Assembly (NCBI RefSeq): GCF_003259525.1
Contig: NZ_QLLO01000010.1
Coordinates: 1 to 64,000 of the forward strand
DNA: 64,000 nucleotides
Source of the DNA: Olleya aquimaris
GTDB taxonomy: Bacteria; Bacteroidota; Bacteroidia; Flavobacteriales; Flavobacteriaceae
Direction of reading: 5' to 3'
The position numbers and the translations under genes were made by a program. The notes under the pieces were generated by a model, which was not told where the DNA came from, did no database searches, and saw only the letters and a list, made by a program, of their open reading frames with translations. Shown one piece after another: positions 1 to 9,336 of the stretch (position 1 is its first letter; each line of letters opens with the position of its first letter).

Positions 1-1458
1 GACGGAATAGATAATAACTGTGATGGAAACATCGACGAAGGTTTCGACCAAGATGGTGATGGATTCACAGCGTGTCAAGGCGATTGCGACGATTCAGATG
101 CAAACTCATATCCTGGTGCTCCAGAAGTGTGTGACGGAATTGACAATAACTGTGACGGATTAGTAGATGGAGATGATCCTAGTGTAATTGGACTACCTGA
201 TATTGTTATTACTGAATCACCTCTTGGAGATTTCTGTCAAGGTGTAGCAGAATTAACAGTAGACGTGTTAAATGCTTCAGACTTTAGTTCAATTAGCTAT
301 AGTTGGTCTAATGGAAGTACCGATAGCTCGATTATAGTTTCTGATAACAATACTTATACTGTTTCTGTAACAGGTAATAGCGGATGTACAACAACTTCAA
401 GTTATATGTCTACTGCTGTTCCTTCAGACAACTTATCGGGTTACATTATGTTAGCCAATAAAGAAATCTATCTAAAAGAGACCACAGTAAATGGTGGAGG
501 AGTAGGAGTTATCAATAATGGCAAAAAAGCTAAGGTTAGAGATGACAGTTCAGTCTTTAGTTTTGTTAAAGCCGATCAAATAGATACTGATAATTCAAGC
601 TACATACAGCAAAGTATATTTGATAATGCTTCGGTAACATTACCAACATTCTATTATAATACTGCAGATGATGATTGTGAAATTGATTTAACCGTTCCAG
701 AAAATCAAACAATAACCATTAATTCTGATACGTATGATGATGTAAAAATCAAAAAGAATGGAACATTAATTATAGATATGCCAGAGGTATACATTCATAA
801 ATTAGATTTAGAGGATGGTGCAACTATTATATTTAACCAATCATGTTCTGTTATGATAGATTACGATATGGATGTTAATGACAATTGTTTAATCGATAGT
901 AATGGATATGGTGTTGTATTCTATGTAGAGAAAAAAGTTAAAATAGATAGAGGTACAACCATAGATGCTAATATTTATTCTCAAAAGGAATTACATGTTA
1001 AAGGATATAGCAATAACCACACGACAATGATGGGACTGTTTATTTCTGAATATAAAATAAAATCAGAAAAATACGTCGATTGGTATCCTAGTACTATTTG
1101 CGAAACTATTCCAGCTCCTAGCAATCCATTACCTTGTAATGATGATGATGATGATGATGACGATGATGACGATGATGACGATGATGATCGAGTTGGACAA
1201 GTTAATACTATTGATTTATATCCAGTACCTGCAAAAACTGAATTAAACATTAATTTAGTTAGTCAAACTCATGGAAAAGCTAAGTATTTCATAAGTAATA
1301 TTAGAGGTACAACTGTGATTTCTAAAGAATTTATAGTAACTAAAAGTAATAACAGTCTAAGCGTAGACGTGACTAAATTACCTGAAGGTGAATATATATT
1401 CACAATAGTATTAGACGGAAATAGACTTCAGAAAAAGTTTATCAAACAATCCAATTAA
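1..1458 (+). CDS. T9SS-secreted MopE-like cell-surface protein, 5' end cut by window
   Basis: The frame is open from base 1, so the gene begins upstream; 485 residues are visible. The N-terminal part holds two copies of the D-G-I-D-N-N-C-D-G motif with an intervening D-Q-D-G-D-G-F stretch, as in MopE-type putative metal-binding repeats. A region of beta-rich, low-complexity sequence follows. Codons 381-396 (1141-1188) encode 16 consecutive Asp from GAT/GAC triplets. The last 75 or so residues (L-Y-P-V-P-A-K to the C-terminal K-Q-S-N) match the T9SS type A sorting domain, so the product is probably exported and anchored or released at the surface. The ligand is unknown. A strong terminator follows. 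An in-frame GTG at 127 is not the true start, because the repeat motif continues upstream of it. Confidence 0.85.
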   Translation, partial: DGIDNNCDGNIDEGFDQDGDGFTACQGDCDDSDANSYPGAPEVCDGIDNNCDGLVDGDDPSVIGLPDIVITESPLGDFCQGVAELTVDVLNASDFSSISYSWSNGSTDSSIIVSDNNTYTVSVTGNSGCTTTSSYMSTAVPSDNLSGYIMLANKEIYLKETTVNGGGVGVINNGKKAKVRDDSSVFSFVKADQIDTDNSSYIQQSIFDNASVTLPTFYYNTADDDCEIDLTVPENQTITINSDTYDDVKIKKNGTLIIDMPEVYIHKLDLEDGATIIFNQSCSVMIDYDMDVNDNCLIDSNGYGVVFYVEKKVKIDRGTTIDANIYSQKELHVKGYSNNHTTMMGLFISEYKIKSEKYVDWYPSTICETIPAPSNPLPCNDDDDDDDDDDDDDDDDRVGQVNTIDLYPVPAKTELNINLVSQTHGKAKYFISNIRGTTVISKEFIVTKSNNSLSVDVTKLPEGEYIFTIVLDGNRLQKKFIKQSN

Positions 1459-1484
1459 TAATTAATTTAATTTTTTAAAATCAA

Positions 1485-1517
1485 AAACAGCTTTGAGTGT
1501 TTCAAAGCTGTTTTTTT
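1485..1517 (+). terminator. Rho-independent terminator after the T9SS protein gene
   Basis: A perfect 12-bp stem, AAACAGCTTTGA (1485-1496) with TCAAAGCTGTTT (1502-1513), has a 5-nt loop and runs into a T tract. It lies 27 bases past the stop codon. Confidence 0.9.
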
Positions 1518-1558
1518 ATTGATTATCTTTAAACCGCAATCAAAAAAACTATAATACT

Positions 1559-4384
1559 ATGCGTACACTAAAATTCTTATTTGTCATCACTATCTTAATT
1601 CTATTCTCGTGTGGTACAAATAATTCGTCTACATCTAACAGCACAGACGATTTCAAAATCGATTACGAAAAATTCACATTGGATAATGGCTTAGAAGTAA
1701 TTTTACATGAAGATCACTCAGATCCTATAGTAGCTGTCGCAACTTTAATGCATGTAGGGTCTAACCGAGAAAAACCAGGAAAAACAGGATTCGCTCACTT
1801 CTTCGAGCATATGTCTTTTAACGATTCAGAAAACGTACCTGTTGGTGCTAACCGAAAAATGATTCCAGAATGGGGTGGAAGTCGTAATGGTGGTACATCA
1901 AACGACTACACCGTATATTATGAAGTCGTGCCAAAAGATGCATTTGAAAAAATTATGTGGATAGACTCAGATCGATTTGGTTATATGATTAATACTGTAA
2001 CCGAAGCTGCTTTAGAACGCGAAAAACAAGTAGTTAAAAACGAAAAACGCCAACGTGTTGATAATGCGCCATATGGCTATACAGATGAAATTATTAGAAA
2101 AAACTTATACCCTGAAGGACATCCTTACAGTTGGACTGTTATTGGTGCTTTACCAGATTTACAAGCAGCAACTATTGATGATGTAAAAGAGTTTTATAAG
2201 CAATTTTATGGCGCTAAAAATGCGTCTTTAGTTATTGCTGGAGATATTGATGTTGAAGAAACCAAAAAGCTAGTAGAGCAGTGGTTTGGAGAAATTCCAA
2301 GTGGACCAGATGTTGAAGAGCTAAATATAGATCCAGTTGTTTTAGACAATACCAAGTCATTATACTTTGAAGATAATTTTGCAAAGCTACCAGAACTTAG
2401 AATGGTGTATCCAACCGTTAAAAATTATCACAAAGATTCTTATGCACTGAATATCTTAGGCGAAATGCTAAGCGGAAGCAAAAAATCGCCATTATACAAT
2501 GTGATTGTTGAAGAACAAAAATTAGCACCTCGAGTTGGAACTTATCAAAATAGTAGTGAGTTAGCTGGTGAGTTTGTGTTTAGAGTACGTGCCAATGCAG
2601 GAACAGACTTAGACGAAGTAAAAGCTGCAATTGAAGAAGGTATAGAACGTTTTGAAACAGATGGTGTAAATACAGACGATTTAAAACGTATTAAAGCAGA
2701 ACTAGAGACTAACTTATACCAAGGAGTTAGCACTGTGTTAAATAAAGCGTTTCAATTAGTGCAGGATAACGAGTTTAAAGGTGATCCTGGTTTTATTACA
2801 GAACGTGCTAAATTAACTAATGCTGTCACCGCAGAAGACATCATGCGTGTTTATAAACAATATATTAAAGACAAAAACTATGTTATGACTAGTGTAGTCC
2901 CAAAAGGACAATTGGATTTAGCGGTTGCAGATAGCAAACAAGCAACCGTTTGGATTGAAGAGGTGAAGCAAGATGTAGCTAATGAAGAAGTTAGTCAAGG
3001 TGAAGAAGCAGTTTACGAGAAAACACCAAGTAAGTATGATAGAAGCGAGCCTCCTTTTGGCGAATTACCTGTCTTTAAATCTCCAGAGATTTGGAAAGGA
3101 GAGCTAGATAACGGGATGGCGTTATATGGAATTGAAAATAATGAAGTACCATTAGTACAATTTGATATTACTATTCCTGGTGGACAATTATTAGACCCTA
3201 AAGGAAAAGAGGGTGTTGCTAATTTATTTAGCGATTTAATGATGCAAGGAACAAAAACTAAGACTGCAGCAGACTTAGAAGAAGCTATTGGTTTGTTAGG
3301 TGCACGTATCAATATGTATAGTTCTAGTGAAGACTTACATATTACTGGATCGTGTTTAACTAAAAATTTAAACGAAACCATTAAACTAGTCAAAGAAATT
3401 ATATTAGAACCACGTTGGGATCAAAAAGAATTTGACCGATTAAAACAAGCGTTAGAAACCAGTTTAAAAGGTAGCGAGGCTAATCCAAATGCAATTGCAT
3501 CTAATGTGTATGACCAATTAATTTATGGTCACGATAGTCGTTTTGGTATCAATGGAGCTGGTACTTTAGAAAGTACTAAGGATATTTTTATAGACGACTT
3601 AAAAGCGTATTACAAAAACCTTTCACCAAAAGAAGCCACTTTTCATATTGCTGGAGCGATTAATCAATCGCAAACAGTTGAGGCTTTAAAACCTTTAAAA
3701 GAGTGGAAAGGGGAGCGCATTACCATTCCTAATGTAGATGTACAACCAAAAAACACAGGAGGTACCCTATATTTTGTTGATGTACCAGATGCTAAACAAT
3801 CGGTTTTATATATTGGTAAATTAGCTCTTTCTGCAAAAGATGAAGAAGCTAATAACCTTGATTTTGCAAACGAGATTTTAGGAGGAGGTTCTAGTGGTCG
3901 ATTATTTCAGACCTTAAGAATTGGAAAAGGGTATACTTACGGAGCTTATTCAGGGATTACAGAACGAGAGGCTGTTAGTCCGTTTACCATCAGAACAAGC
4001 GTTCGTGCTAACGCCACTTTAAAATCTCTAGAGATTATAAAAGATATGGTTAACGACTATAAAAATAGTTTTACAGATACCGAAGTCGAGCTAACAAAAA
4101 ACAAGATTCTAAAAGGTAATACCAGAGCTTATGAGAGTCTTGGTGCACAATTAGGTATATTAAGACGTATAAGTAAATACAATAAATCCAATAACTTTTT
4201 AGATCAAGATCAAGACGAATTGATTAATATGACCTTAGCAGACTACAAAGCCATTATTGATAAATATATTACAGAAGAAGATATGGTTTATCTAGTGGTT
4301 GGTGATAAAGCCACACAGTTTGAGCAGGTCAAACAACTTGGTAAACCTGTGGTCCAATTAGATATATATGGTAATAAACTTTAA
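1559..4384 (+). CDS. M16 family zinc metallopeptidase, lipoprotein
   Basis: 941 residues, the usual length of a two-domain (fused) M16B/pitrilysin-like peptidase. A lipoprotein signal ends in I-L-F-S-C with Cys18, so the enzyme is probably anchored on the periplasmic side of a membrane. The inverted zinc motif H-F-F-E-H is at residues 80-84, with the downstream Glu-rich helix E-R-E-K-Q-V-V near 155. The second, non-catalytic M16 domain begins near residue 520 and includes the late R/Y region (G-K-G-Y-T-Y-G-A-Y). The likely role is degradation of peptides in the envelope. It is flanked by terminators on both sides, so it appears monocistronic. A paralogue with the same layout lies at 41826-44795. 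Confidence 0.93.
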   Translation: MRTLKFLFVITILILFSCGTNNSSTSNSTDDFKIDYEKFTLDNGLEVILHEDHSDPIVAVATLMHVGSNREKPGKTGFAHFFEHMSFNDSENVPVGANRKMIPEWGGSRNGGTSNDYTVYYEVVPKDAFEKIMWIDSDRFGYMINTVTEAALEREKQVVKNEKRQRVDNAPYGYTDEIIRKNLYPEGHPYSWTVIGALPDLQAATIDDVKEFYKQFYGAKNASLVIAGDIDVEETKKLVEQWFGEIPSGPDVEELNIDPVVLDNTKSLYFEDNFAKLPELRMVYPTVKNYHKDSYALNILGEMLSGSKKSPLYNVIVEEQKLAPRVGTYQNSSELAGEFVFRVRANAGTDLDEVKAAIEEGIERFETDGVNTDDLKRIKAELETNLYQGVSTVLNKAFQLVQDNEFKGDPGFITERAKLTNAVTAEDIMRVYKQYIKDKNYVMTSVVPKGQLDLAVADSKQATVWIEEVKQDVANEEVSQGEEAVYEKTPSKYDRSEPPFGELPVFKSPEIWKGELDNGMALYGIENNEVPLVQFDITIPGGQLLDPKGKEGVANLFSDLMMQGTKTKTAADLEEAIGLLGARINMYSSSEDLHITGSCLTKNLNETIKLVKEIILEPRWDQKEFDRLKQALETSLKGSEANPNAIASNVYDQLIYGHDSRFGINGAGTLESTKDIFIDDLKAYYKNLSPKEATFHIAGAINQSQTVEALKPLKEWKGERITIPNVDVQPKNTGGTLYFVDVPDAKQSVLYIGKLALSAKDEEANNLDFANEILGGGSSGRLFQTLRIGKGYTYGAYSGITEREAVSPFTIRTSVRANATLKSLEIIKDMVNDYKNSFTDTEVELTKNKILKGNTRAYESLGAQLGILRRISKYNKSNNFLDQDQDELINMTLADYKAIIDKYITEEDMVYLVVGDKATQFEQVKQLGKPVVQLDIYGNKL

Positions 4385-4408
4385 TACTTAAATACCTTTA
4401 AATTAAAA

Positions 4409-4437
4409 AACACAATGTAACCATTGTGTTTTTTTTT
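4409..4437 (+). terminator. Terminator of the M16 peptidase gene
   Basis: Stem AACACAATG (4409-4417) pairs with CATTGTGTT (4422-4430) around a TAAC loop and is followed by a run of T. Confidence 0.9.
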
Positions 4438-4544
4438 ACATTAAAATGAAAATCATATAATCAGAACTAAAAATTATGTAAGACACTTAGCTTTAATATT
4501 TTAGACATTTGCAACAAGCAAAACAAACCCTAAAAAATATTGTT

Positions 4545-4910
4545 ATGAAAAAGATTATTTACATGGTTTTATTTAGTTTAACTACCCTTGGCTATTCTCA
4601 AGACATTTACACCCAAAACAATACTGACGTTTTTGATAAAGAAGCACAACGTATAACAAATGCATACAATAAACAATTAGCCTTAGATGCAGATCAATTT
4701 TTACTATTCGAACAAAAAGTAGAAGAATTTTTGATCACAAGAAGTAAAATTGAATCTAATTATAAAGGAAAAGAAAAGCTAATTAAATTATTTAATATGC
4801 AACAAAAAGAAACTGCAGAAATGGGCGATATTTTAACCAGACCACAGTTAGAATTGTATAAACAAATAAAAAGCGAGATCCAGCCTCTTGATGTAGTAGA
4901 AAGTGATTAA
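4545..4910 (+). CDS. Small exported protein of unknown function
   Basis: 121 residues from ATG 4545. A longer frame reaches TTG 4509, but the ATG directly precedes a clear signal peptide (M-K-K-I-I-Y-M-V-L-F-S-L, cleavage after G-Y-S-Q), so it is the better start. The mature part is about 100 residues, helical and charged, with K-Q-L-A-L-D-A-D-Q-F-L-L-F and T-R-P-Q-L-E-L-Y-K. This resembles the general style of small periplasmic LTXXQ/Spy-like helical proteins, but I see no diagnostic motif. It is the first of three consecutive small exported proteins on this strand. Function unknown. Confidence 0.75.
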   Translation: MKKIIYMVLFSLTTLGYSQDIYTQNNTDVFDKEAQRITNAYNKQLALDADQFLLFEQKVEEFLITRSKIESNYKGKEKLIKLFNMQQKETAEMGDILTRPQLELYKQIKSEIQPLDVVESD

Positions 4911-5025
4911 AATGATTTTAAATCTGTAAATCCTATAACAATCCCTAAAAATTGTATAATACAATTTGTCAAGTATATAATCATCTTTGTACTAGTAAGT
5001 TACTAACCTTAAAAAATATTTAATT

Positions 5026-5352
5026 ATGAAAATTACACATATAATATTCAGCTTGATATTTGTTTTAGTGACGACACTAGTAATACCAAAAGACAACTTT
5101 ACATCAAGCAAAGTAGATATCAAATTAACTAAGGACGTTATTTTTGATGGTTTTGAAGGCGATATATTTTATTTCACAGATACTAATGACAATGTTGTTA
5201 TTGTAGAAGGATTAAAAGCAAGTAAAGTACTAGATCCATTACAACAAAATAATCATGTTGGAGAGACTTTTAATTTAGAATTAAAAGACTTAAAAGAAGA
5301 CAACATGTATAGCGAGATGCAAATTGCAGCAATCCAACCAACAGATAAATAA
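5026..5352 (+). CDS. Small exported hypothetical protein
   Basis: 108 residues with an N-terminal hydrophobic signal (I-I-F-S-L-I-F-V-L-V-T-T-L-V-I). The mature part is short and beta-rich (V-I-F-D-G-F-E-G-D-I-F-Y-F-T-D), then K-A-S-K-V-L-D-P-L. There is no Cys lipobox. I do not recognise the family. The gene ends 3 bases before the ATG of the PepSY-like gene, so the two are probably co-transcribed and may act together in the periplasm. Confidence 0.75.
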   Translation: MKITHIIFSLIFVLVTTLVIPKDNFTSSKVDIKLTKDVIFDGFEGDIFYFTDTNDNVVIVEGLKASKVLDPLQQNNHVGETFNLELKDLKEDNMYSEMQIAAIQPTDK

Positions 5353-5355
5353 TAT

Positions 5356-5778
5356 ATGAGAAATTTTAAATACATCTTTATTGTATTAGTACTATTTAAT
5401 TGCCAACAAAAGGCAAACAGTCAAGTACCAGAAGAGGTTCAAAGTAATTTTGAAGCTAAATATCCAGGAGAAAACGACCCAGATTGGGAAACAGATTCTA
5501 ATGGAAATTATGAAGCACATTTTAAAAAGAAAGGTGTTAAATACAGGGCAGATTTTAGTCCAAATGGACAATGGATAGAAACCGAAACTAGTATAAATAA
5601 AGACGATTTGCCAGAAGCAATAAAAAAAGTAATAAAAAATATGTATGGTGATGAAGACATTACCGAAGTAGAGCTAGTTATTAGTGCCACAAAAGGCACT
5701 TTTTATGACGTCGAGTTTAAGAAAAAAGGCAAAAACAAAGACGTTATGTTTAGAGGGAATGGAACAATTATATATTAA
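5356..5778 (+). CDS. PepSY-like domain exported protein
   Basis: 140 residues. A signal peptide has a possible lipobox (L-V-L-F-N-C, Cys16). The rest matches the beta-lactamase-inhibitor-like PepSY-like fold common in Bacteroidetes: a repeated unit of helix (V-Q-S-N-F-E-A-K-Y-P-G) then W-E-T-D-S-N-G-N-Y-E-A-H-F and a strand with Y-R-A-D-F-S-P-N-G-Q-W. It is repeated once more with L-P-E-A-I-K-K-V-I and F-Y-D-V-E-F. Such proteins are periplasmic, and their ligands are mostly unknown. Co-transcription with the preceding gene is likely (3-base gap). A terminator follows. Confidence 0.8.
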   Translation: MRNFKYIFIVLVLFNCQQKANSQVPEEVQSNFEAKYPGENDPDWETDSNGNYEAHFKKKGVKYRADFSPNGQWIETETSINKDDLPEAIKKVIKNMYGDEDITEVELVISATKGTFYDVEFKKKGKNKDVMFRGNGTIIY

Positions 5779-5817
5779 GTTATATAATCCCTACCCAAAT
5801 CCCTCACTCCCTCAATT

Positions 5818-5846
5818 AGGCTACTTTTAATTAAGTAGCCTTTTTT
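5818..5846 (+). terminator. Terminator after the PepSY-like gene
   Basis: Stem AGGCTACTT (5818-5826) pairs with AAGTAGCCT (5833-5841) and is followed by six T. Confidence 0.88.
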
Positions 5847-6055
5847 GTTTTAATGTTAATATGTTAAAAAAAATTATAAAGATTATTATAGAAACACAAG
5901 TAGAATATTAATTTCAATTTGATAGCTTAAATACTCAATATTAAACACTTAACTTTAGTTTTTTTTAAAAGAAAGTGTATAATTATTTCTTAAACAATTT
6001 TATTTGTTTAATTTTAGTATCCCAGAGCTATTTAAAATTTACTTAACCAGTTGAT

Positions 6056-8236
6056 GTGAAGAAAAAGATTATTTTCCTGTTTTTCGTGTTTTGTTACACA
6101 GTAGTGTTTTCTCAGACAAACACCTATCAGCAACGCGTTTTTACAGATAGTATAAATAAGTTATTAGATCTTGCTAAAACAAATATTAATGCTAATAACT
6201 TTGAGTCTGCGCTTAATTTTTCTACACAAGCAGTTGATTTAACATACAATATAGAAGATAAAAGCCTAAAAAGCGAAGCGTATGCTTGTTTGGGTAATAG
6301 TTATTTAATTGCAGAAGATTATGCTAATTCAGAAAAATATTTTAAACTGGCATTAGGTTTTGCAAAATCCTCAAAAAACAACTTTACAAGGGTTGCTGCA
6401 TTAAATGGTTTAGGTAATGTACAATCAACACACTATAATAATATAGATAAAGCTATATATTATTTTGAGGAAGCATCTAAATACACAAAAAAATTAAACA
6501 GTCATTCTAGCATTTTTATAAACGCTATGAATATGGCGTCCATGTACACAGAGTACAATAAAAGCACTAAAGCTCTAGAATACCTAAAAATAGGAGAGGA
6601 GCATTATCAAAAACTGGAAGAGATTCCATCTGTTTATAGCTTAACTTTATTTGTTAATTATGCCGATCATTATAAACAAATCAAACAATATGATACTGCT
6701 TTAGAATATTATGACAAAGCATTAGACATTGCACAAAAAAATCAATTTTACAATGATATTATTAATATAAGTCATGCTAAATGTGACATTTTTGAAGCAC
6801 AAGGACAATTAGACAAAGCGTTAGAACAACTGCGATTTATTCAGAAAAATAAAAGCATTTTTGTAGAAGCAGAAGCCCAAAAGCAGATTAATCAAATTAA
6901 TGCCAATTTTAAACTAAAAGAATTTGAGCAAGAATTATTAGTTTCTAAATACCAAGCAGAGCTAGCAGAAGCTAATTATAAAAACACTTTAATTATAGTA
7001 TTATCTGTATTAACTGCTATTATCATTGTTTTTTTCTTCTTTTACAGATATAAAAGCAATAAAAAGAAAAGAGAACTTAAAGCTAAAAATGCTGCATTAA
7101 AAATAGAAAAAAATAAAGCTGAAAAAGCTACACAATTAAAATCGGAATTAATTTCCAATATTAGTCATGAGCTTAGAACACCTTTGCATGGTGTAATTGG
7201 AATAACATCCATGTTAATGGAAGATGAGGAGGTTAATAGTAAGCATTCTAGTTTACTACAATCGTTACAATTTTCTGGAGACCACCTTAAAAATTTAGTC
7301 AATAATATTTTAAGAATAAGCGATATCCAATCAGAAAATATTGTGCTACAAAAAACTAATGTTAACCTATATACACTAATTAATAATATAATAGATTCGC
7401 TTAAATTTCAAGCAGAAGAAAAAGGCAATACACTAGAATTAACCATACCAAAAAGCCTAAATAAACTCTATTATACAGATGGTTTTAGGCTATCAGAAAT
7501 ATTAATTAATATTATAGGTAATTCTATTAAATTTACAAGTAATGGTCGCATAAAAGTTCATATTATTAAAGAACAAATCGATCAGAATAGCGAAACTTTG
7601 CTTTTTAAAATATCCGATACAGGCATTGGGATACCATTAGAGAAACAAGAGTTAATTTTCGAAAACTTTAAGCAAGCAGTAAAAGACGAAAACACTTCTT
7701 ATGGTGCAGGTTTAGGGTTGCCAATAGCAAAATACTTGCTAGAAAAAATGGATAGTAAAATTAGACTAAGTAGCATAGAACATCACGGTACAGTAATTAG
7801 TTTTAGAATTGCTTTTGAGGTTTCTAATCAACAGGCCAAAGAATTACAATTTGAACAAAACTTAAAACCATTAAAAGTACTGGTAGTAGAAGACAACAAA
7901 ATTAACCAAATGGTCACTCAAAAACTTATATTATCTATTGGTCATGATTGTAAAATAGCAAAAAATGGTTTAGAAGCAGTTAAAGCTTGCGAGGAAGACA
8001 ACTTTGACCTAATCCTAATGGATTTAAATATGCCTATAATGAATGGTTTTGAAGCCACAGAAAAGATTAAAACCATCAAACCGAATACTAAAATAGTTGC
8101 GTTAACAGCGTTAGAAATAAGCGAAGTCAAACAACGCTGTTTTGATTTAGGTATGGATAGTATTATTAACAAACCAATTAGTAAAAGTCAGTTAGCAGAA
8201 ATTATTGAAATAAAAACCGTCCAACAAGTTTGTTAA
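6056..8236 (+). CDS. TPR hybrid sensor histidine kinase with receiver domain
   Basis: 726 residues starting at GTG 6056; the overlapping ATG two bases upstream is followed at once by a stop. The order is: signal peptide (residues 1-20), TPR-type helical repeats in the periplasm (about 35-270), coiled coil, one membrane segment (about 311-332), HisKA with S-H-E-L-R-T-P (His near 370), HATPase_c (N box I-N-I-I-G-N-S-I, G1 S-D-T-G-I-G, G2 G-A-G-L-G-L) and a C-terminal receiver (phospho-acceptor Asp near 656 in L-M-D-L-N-M-P, Lys near 706 in N-K-P-I-S). The TPR part probably senses through protein contacts. No output regulator is adjacent, so the target is unknown. Confidence 0.93.
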   Translation: MKKKIIFLFFVFCYTVVFSQTNTYQQRVFTDSINKLLDLAKTNINANNFESALNFSTQAVDLTYNIEDKSLKSEAYACLGNSYLIAEDYANSEKYFKLALGFAKSSKNNFTRVAALNGLGNVQSTHYNNIDKAIYYFEEASKYTKKLNSHSSIFINAMNMASMYTEYNKSTKALEYLKIGEEHYQKLEEIPSVYSLTLFVNYADHYKQIKQYDTALEYYDKALDIAQKNQFYNDIINISHAKCDIFEAQGQLDKALEQLRFIQKNKSIFVEAEAQKQINQINANFKLKEFEQELLVSKYQAELAEANYKNTLIIVLSVLTAIIIVFFFFYRYKSNKKKRELKAKNAALKIEKNKAEKATQLKSELISNISHELRTPLHGVIGITSMLMEDEEVNSKHSSLLQSLQFSGDHLKNLVNNILRISDIQSENIVLQKTNVNLYTLINNIIDSLKFQAEEKGNTLELTIPKSLNKLYYTDGFRLSEILINIIGNSIKFTSNGRIKVHIIKEQIDQNSETLLFKISDTGIGIPLEKQELIFENFKQAVKDENTSYGAGLGLPIAKYLLEKMDSKIRLSSIEHHGTVISFRIAFEVSNQQAKELQFEQNLKPLKVLVVEDNKINQMVTQKLILSIGHDCKIAKNGLEAVKACEEDNFDLILMDLNMPIMNGFEATEKIKTIKPNTKIVALTALEISEVKQRCFDLGMDSIINKPISKSQLAEIIEIKTVQQVC

Positions 8237-8642
8237 TTAAAGGATTACAATTATATATAGTTATACAAATCTAAACAGAGAAGTTACTAAAAGTGAGAGG
8301 TTACTCAATTAATTCTATTTTACATACTATTAAAAATACAGATTAAGTATCATTTTTTTTAATACAACTTGGAAGTGAGAGTTTCTTTATCAAAACTCTA
8401 TTTTACATAATATAAATTATAGTACATTTTACAACAATTAGTATAATAGCGCTTTTGGGCGGTATTTTACATACTATTGTATATAATGATCCTGTGGATA
8501 ATTATGTGCAATACAATGACATTTACTAAAACTAATTATAGAATAATCAGTAATAGCTAATTATGGCTATTAAATTTTGCGTAATTGAGTAAAGCTCATG
8601 TTAAATAACAAGGTAAATTTAAAGTTTGAATTAAATTAATTG
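8237..8642. other. Non-coding 0.4-kb patch with imperfect repeats
   Basis: No convincing reading frame on either strand. It contains three near-identical short motifs built on TATTTTACATACTATT: at 8316-8331, at 8399-8414 (one or two changes) and at 8463-8478. The first two are each preceded by AGTGAGAG (8292 and 8373), making an imperfect direct repeat about 81 bases apart. This could be a decayed mobile or regulatory repeat. Nothing else is recognised. Confidence 0.5.
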
Positions 8643-9239
8643 TTATTTTTCTTTCCAACCAAAAAGACCATTTATTTCACGTTTACCAGTATTAGGGTTT
8701 ATTCGTTCACCAGTTTTTTCATATCCAAAAAGACCATCTTTTTCAATTTCTCCTGTTTCTTGATTAATTCTTGTCCCAGTTTCAACTTCACCTAATAAAG
8801 TGTCTTTATATATTTTTCCACTCTCGAAATCTAATCTTTTACCTGTATCAACATTGACTCCAAACAATTCATCCTCTTTTTGGAATTTACCAGTTTGTGA
8901 ATCAAATCCATTTTCTGTATTTAAATTTCCAAGCAATGAATCCTTTTCAAATTTTTCAGTTTTATGGTTATAAAATTCTCCATATTTACCTGGAATAATA
9001 CTTTTATTTCTTTGTTTATTTATCAATTCATCATTTACAAATCTATTTCCATTACTAATATAGCTTACATTATTTTCGATTTTTTTTTCACCTAGAGCAT
9101 TAGTGGTTTTAAATCTTTTATCAGAATTATTTACTTTTAAAATAAAAAATATTATTAAAATAATGATAAATATCACAAATGTTATGACTCCCCAACCTAA
9201 AATATCATATACAAGTTTATCGAATTCTTTAATATCCAT
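8643..9239 (-). CDS. Membrane-anchored protein with five 22-26-residue repeats
   Basis: 198 residues. One N-terminal membrane segment (residues about 15-35, V-I-T-F-V-I-F-I-I-I-L-I-I-F-F-I-L) is followed by a charged linker. From about residue 90 to the end there are five tandem units with core K-D-x-L-(L/F)-G then x-x-x-T-G-x-R-(I/L)-(N/D)-x-x-T-G, the last clipped at L-F-G-W-K-E-K. Flavobacterial proteins often carry such T-G-L-F-G repeats, but I know no function. There is no signal cleavage site, so a membrane anchor with the repeats on one face is the simplest reading. It lies alone between non-coding DNA and the serine hydrolase gene, on the same strand as the latter. Confidence 0.75.
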   Translation of the reverse strand: MDIKEFDKLVYDILGWGVITFVIFIIILIIFFILKVNNSDKRFKTTNALGEKKIENNVSYISNGNRFVNDELINKQRNKSIIPGKYGEFYNHKTEKFEKDSLLGNLNTENGFDSQTGKFQKEDELFGVNVDTGKRLDFESGKIYKDTLLGEVETGTRINQETGEIEKDGLFGYEKTGERINPNTGKREINGLFGWKEK

Positions 9240-9336
9240 ATTACTTACTTTTAAATATTATTAAAACTAATATAAGATATTAATTTATTAGGATTAAATA
9301 AAAGATATTGCTAAATAAACTTTTTGAAATTACACT

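Noticed and set aside
981-1250. Minus-strand frame with a long poly-Ser run
   Set aside because: It is the antisense of the poly-Asp codons in the T9SS protein gene and has no other protein-like features.
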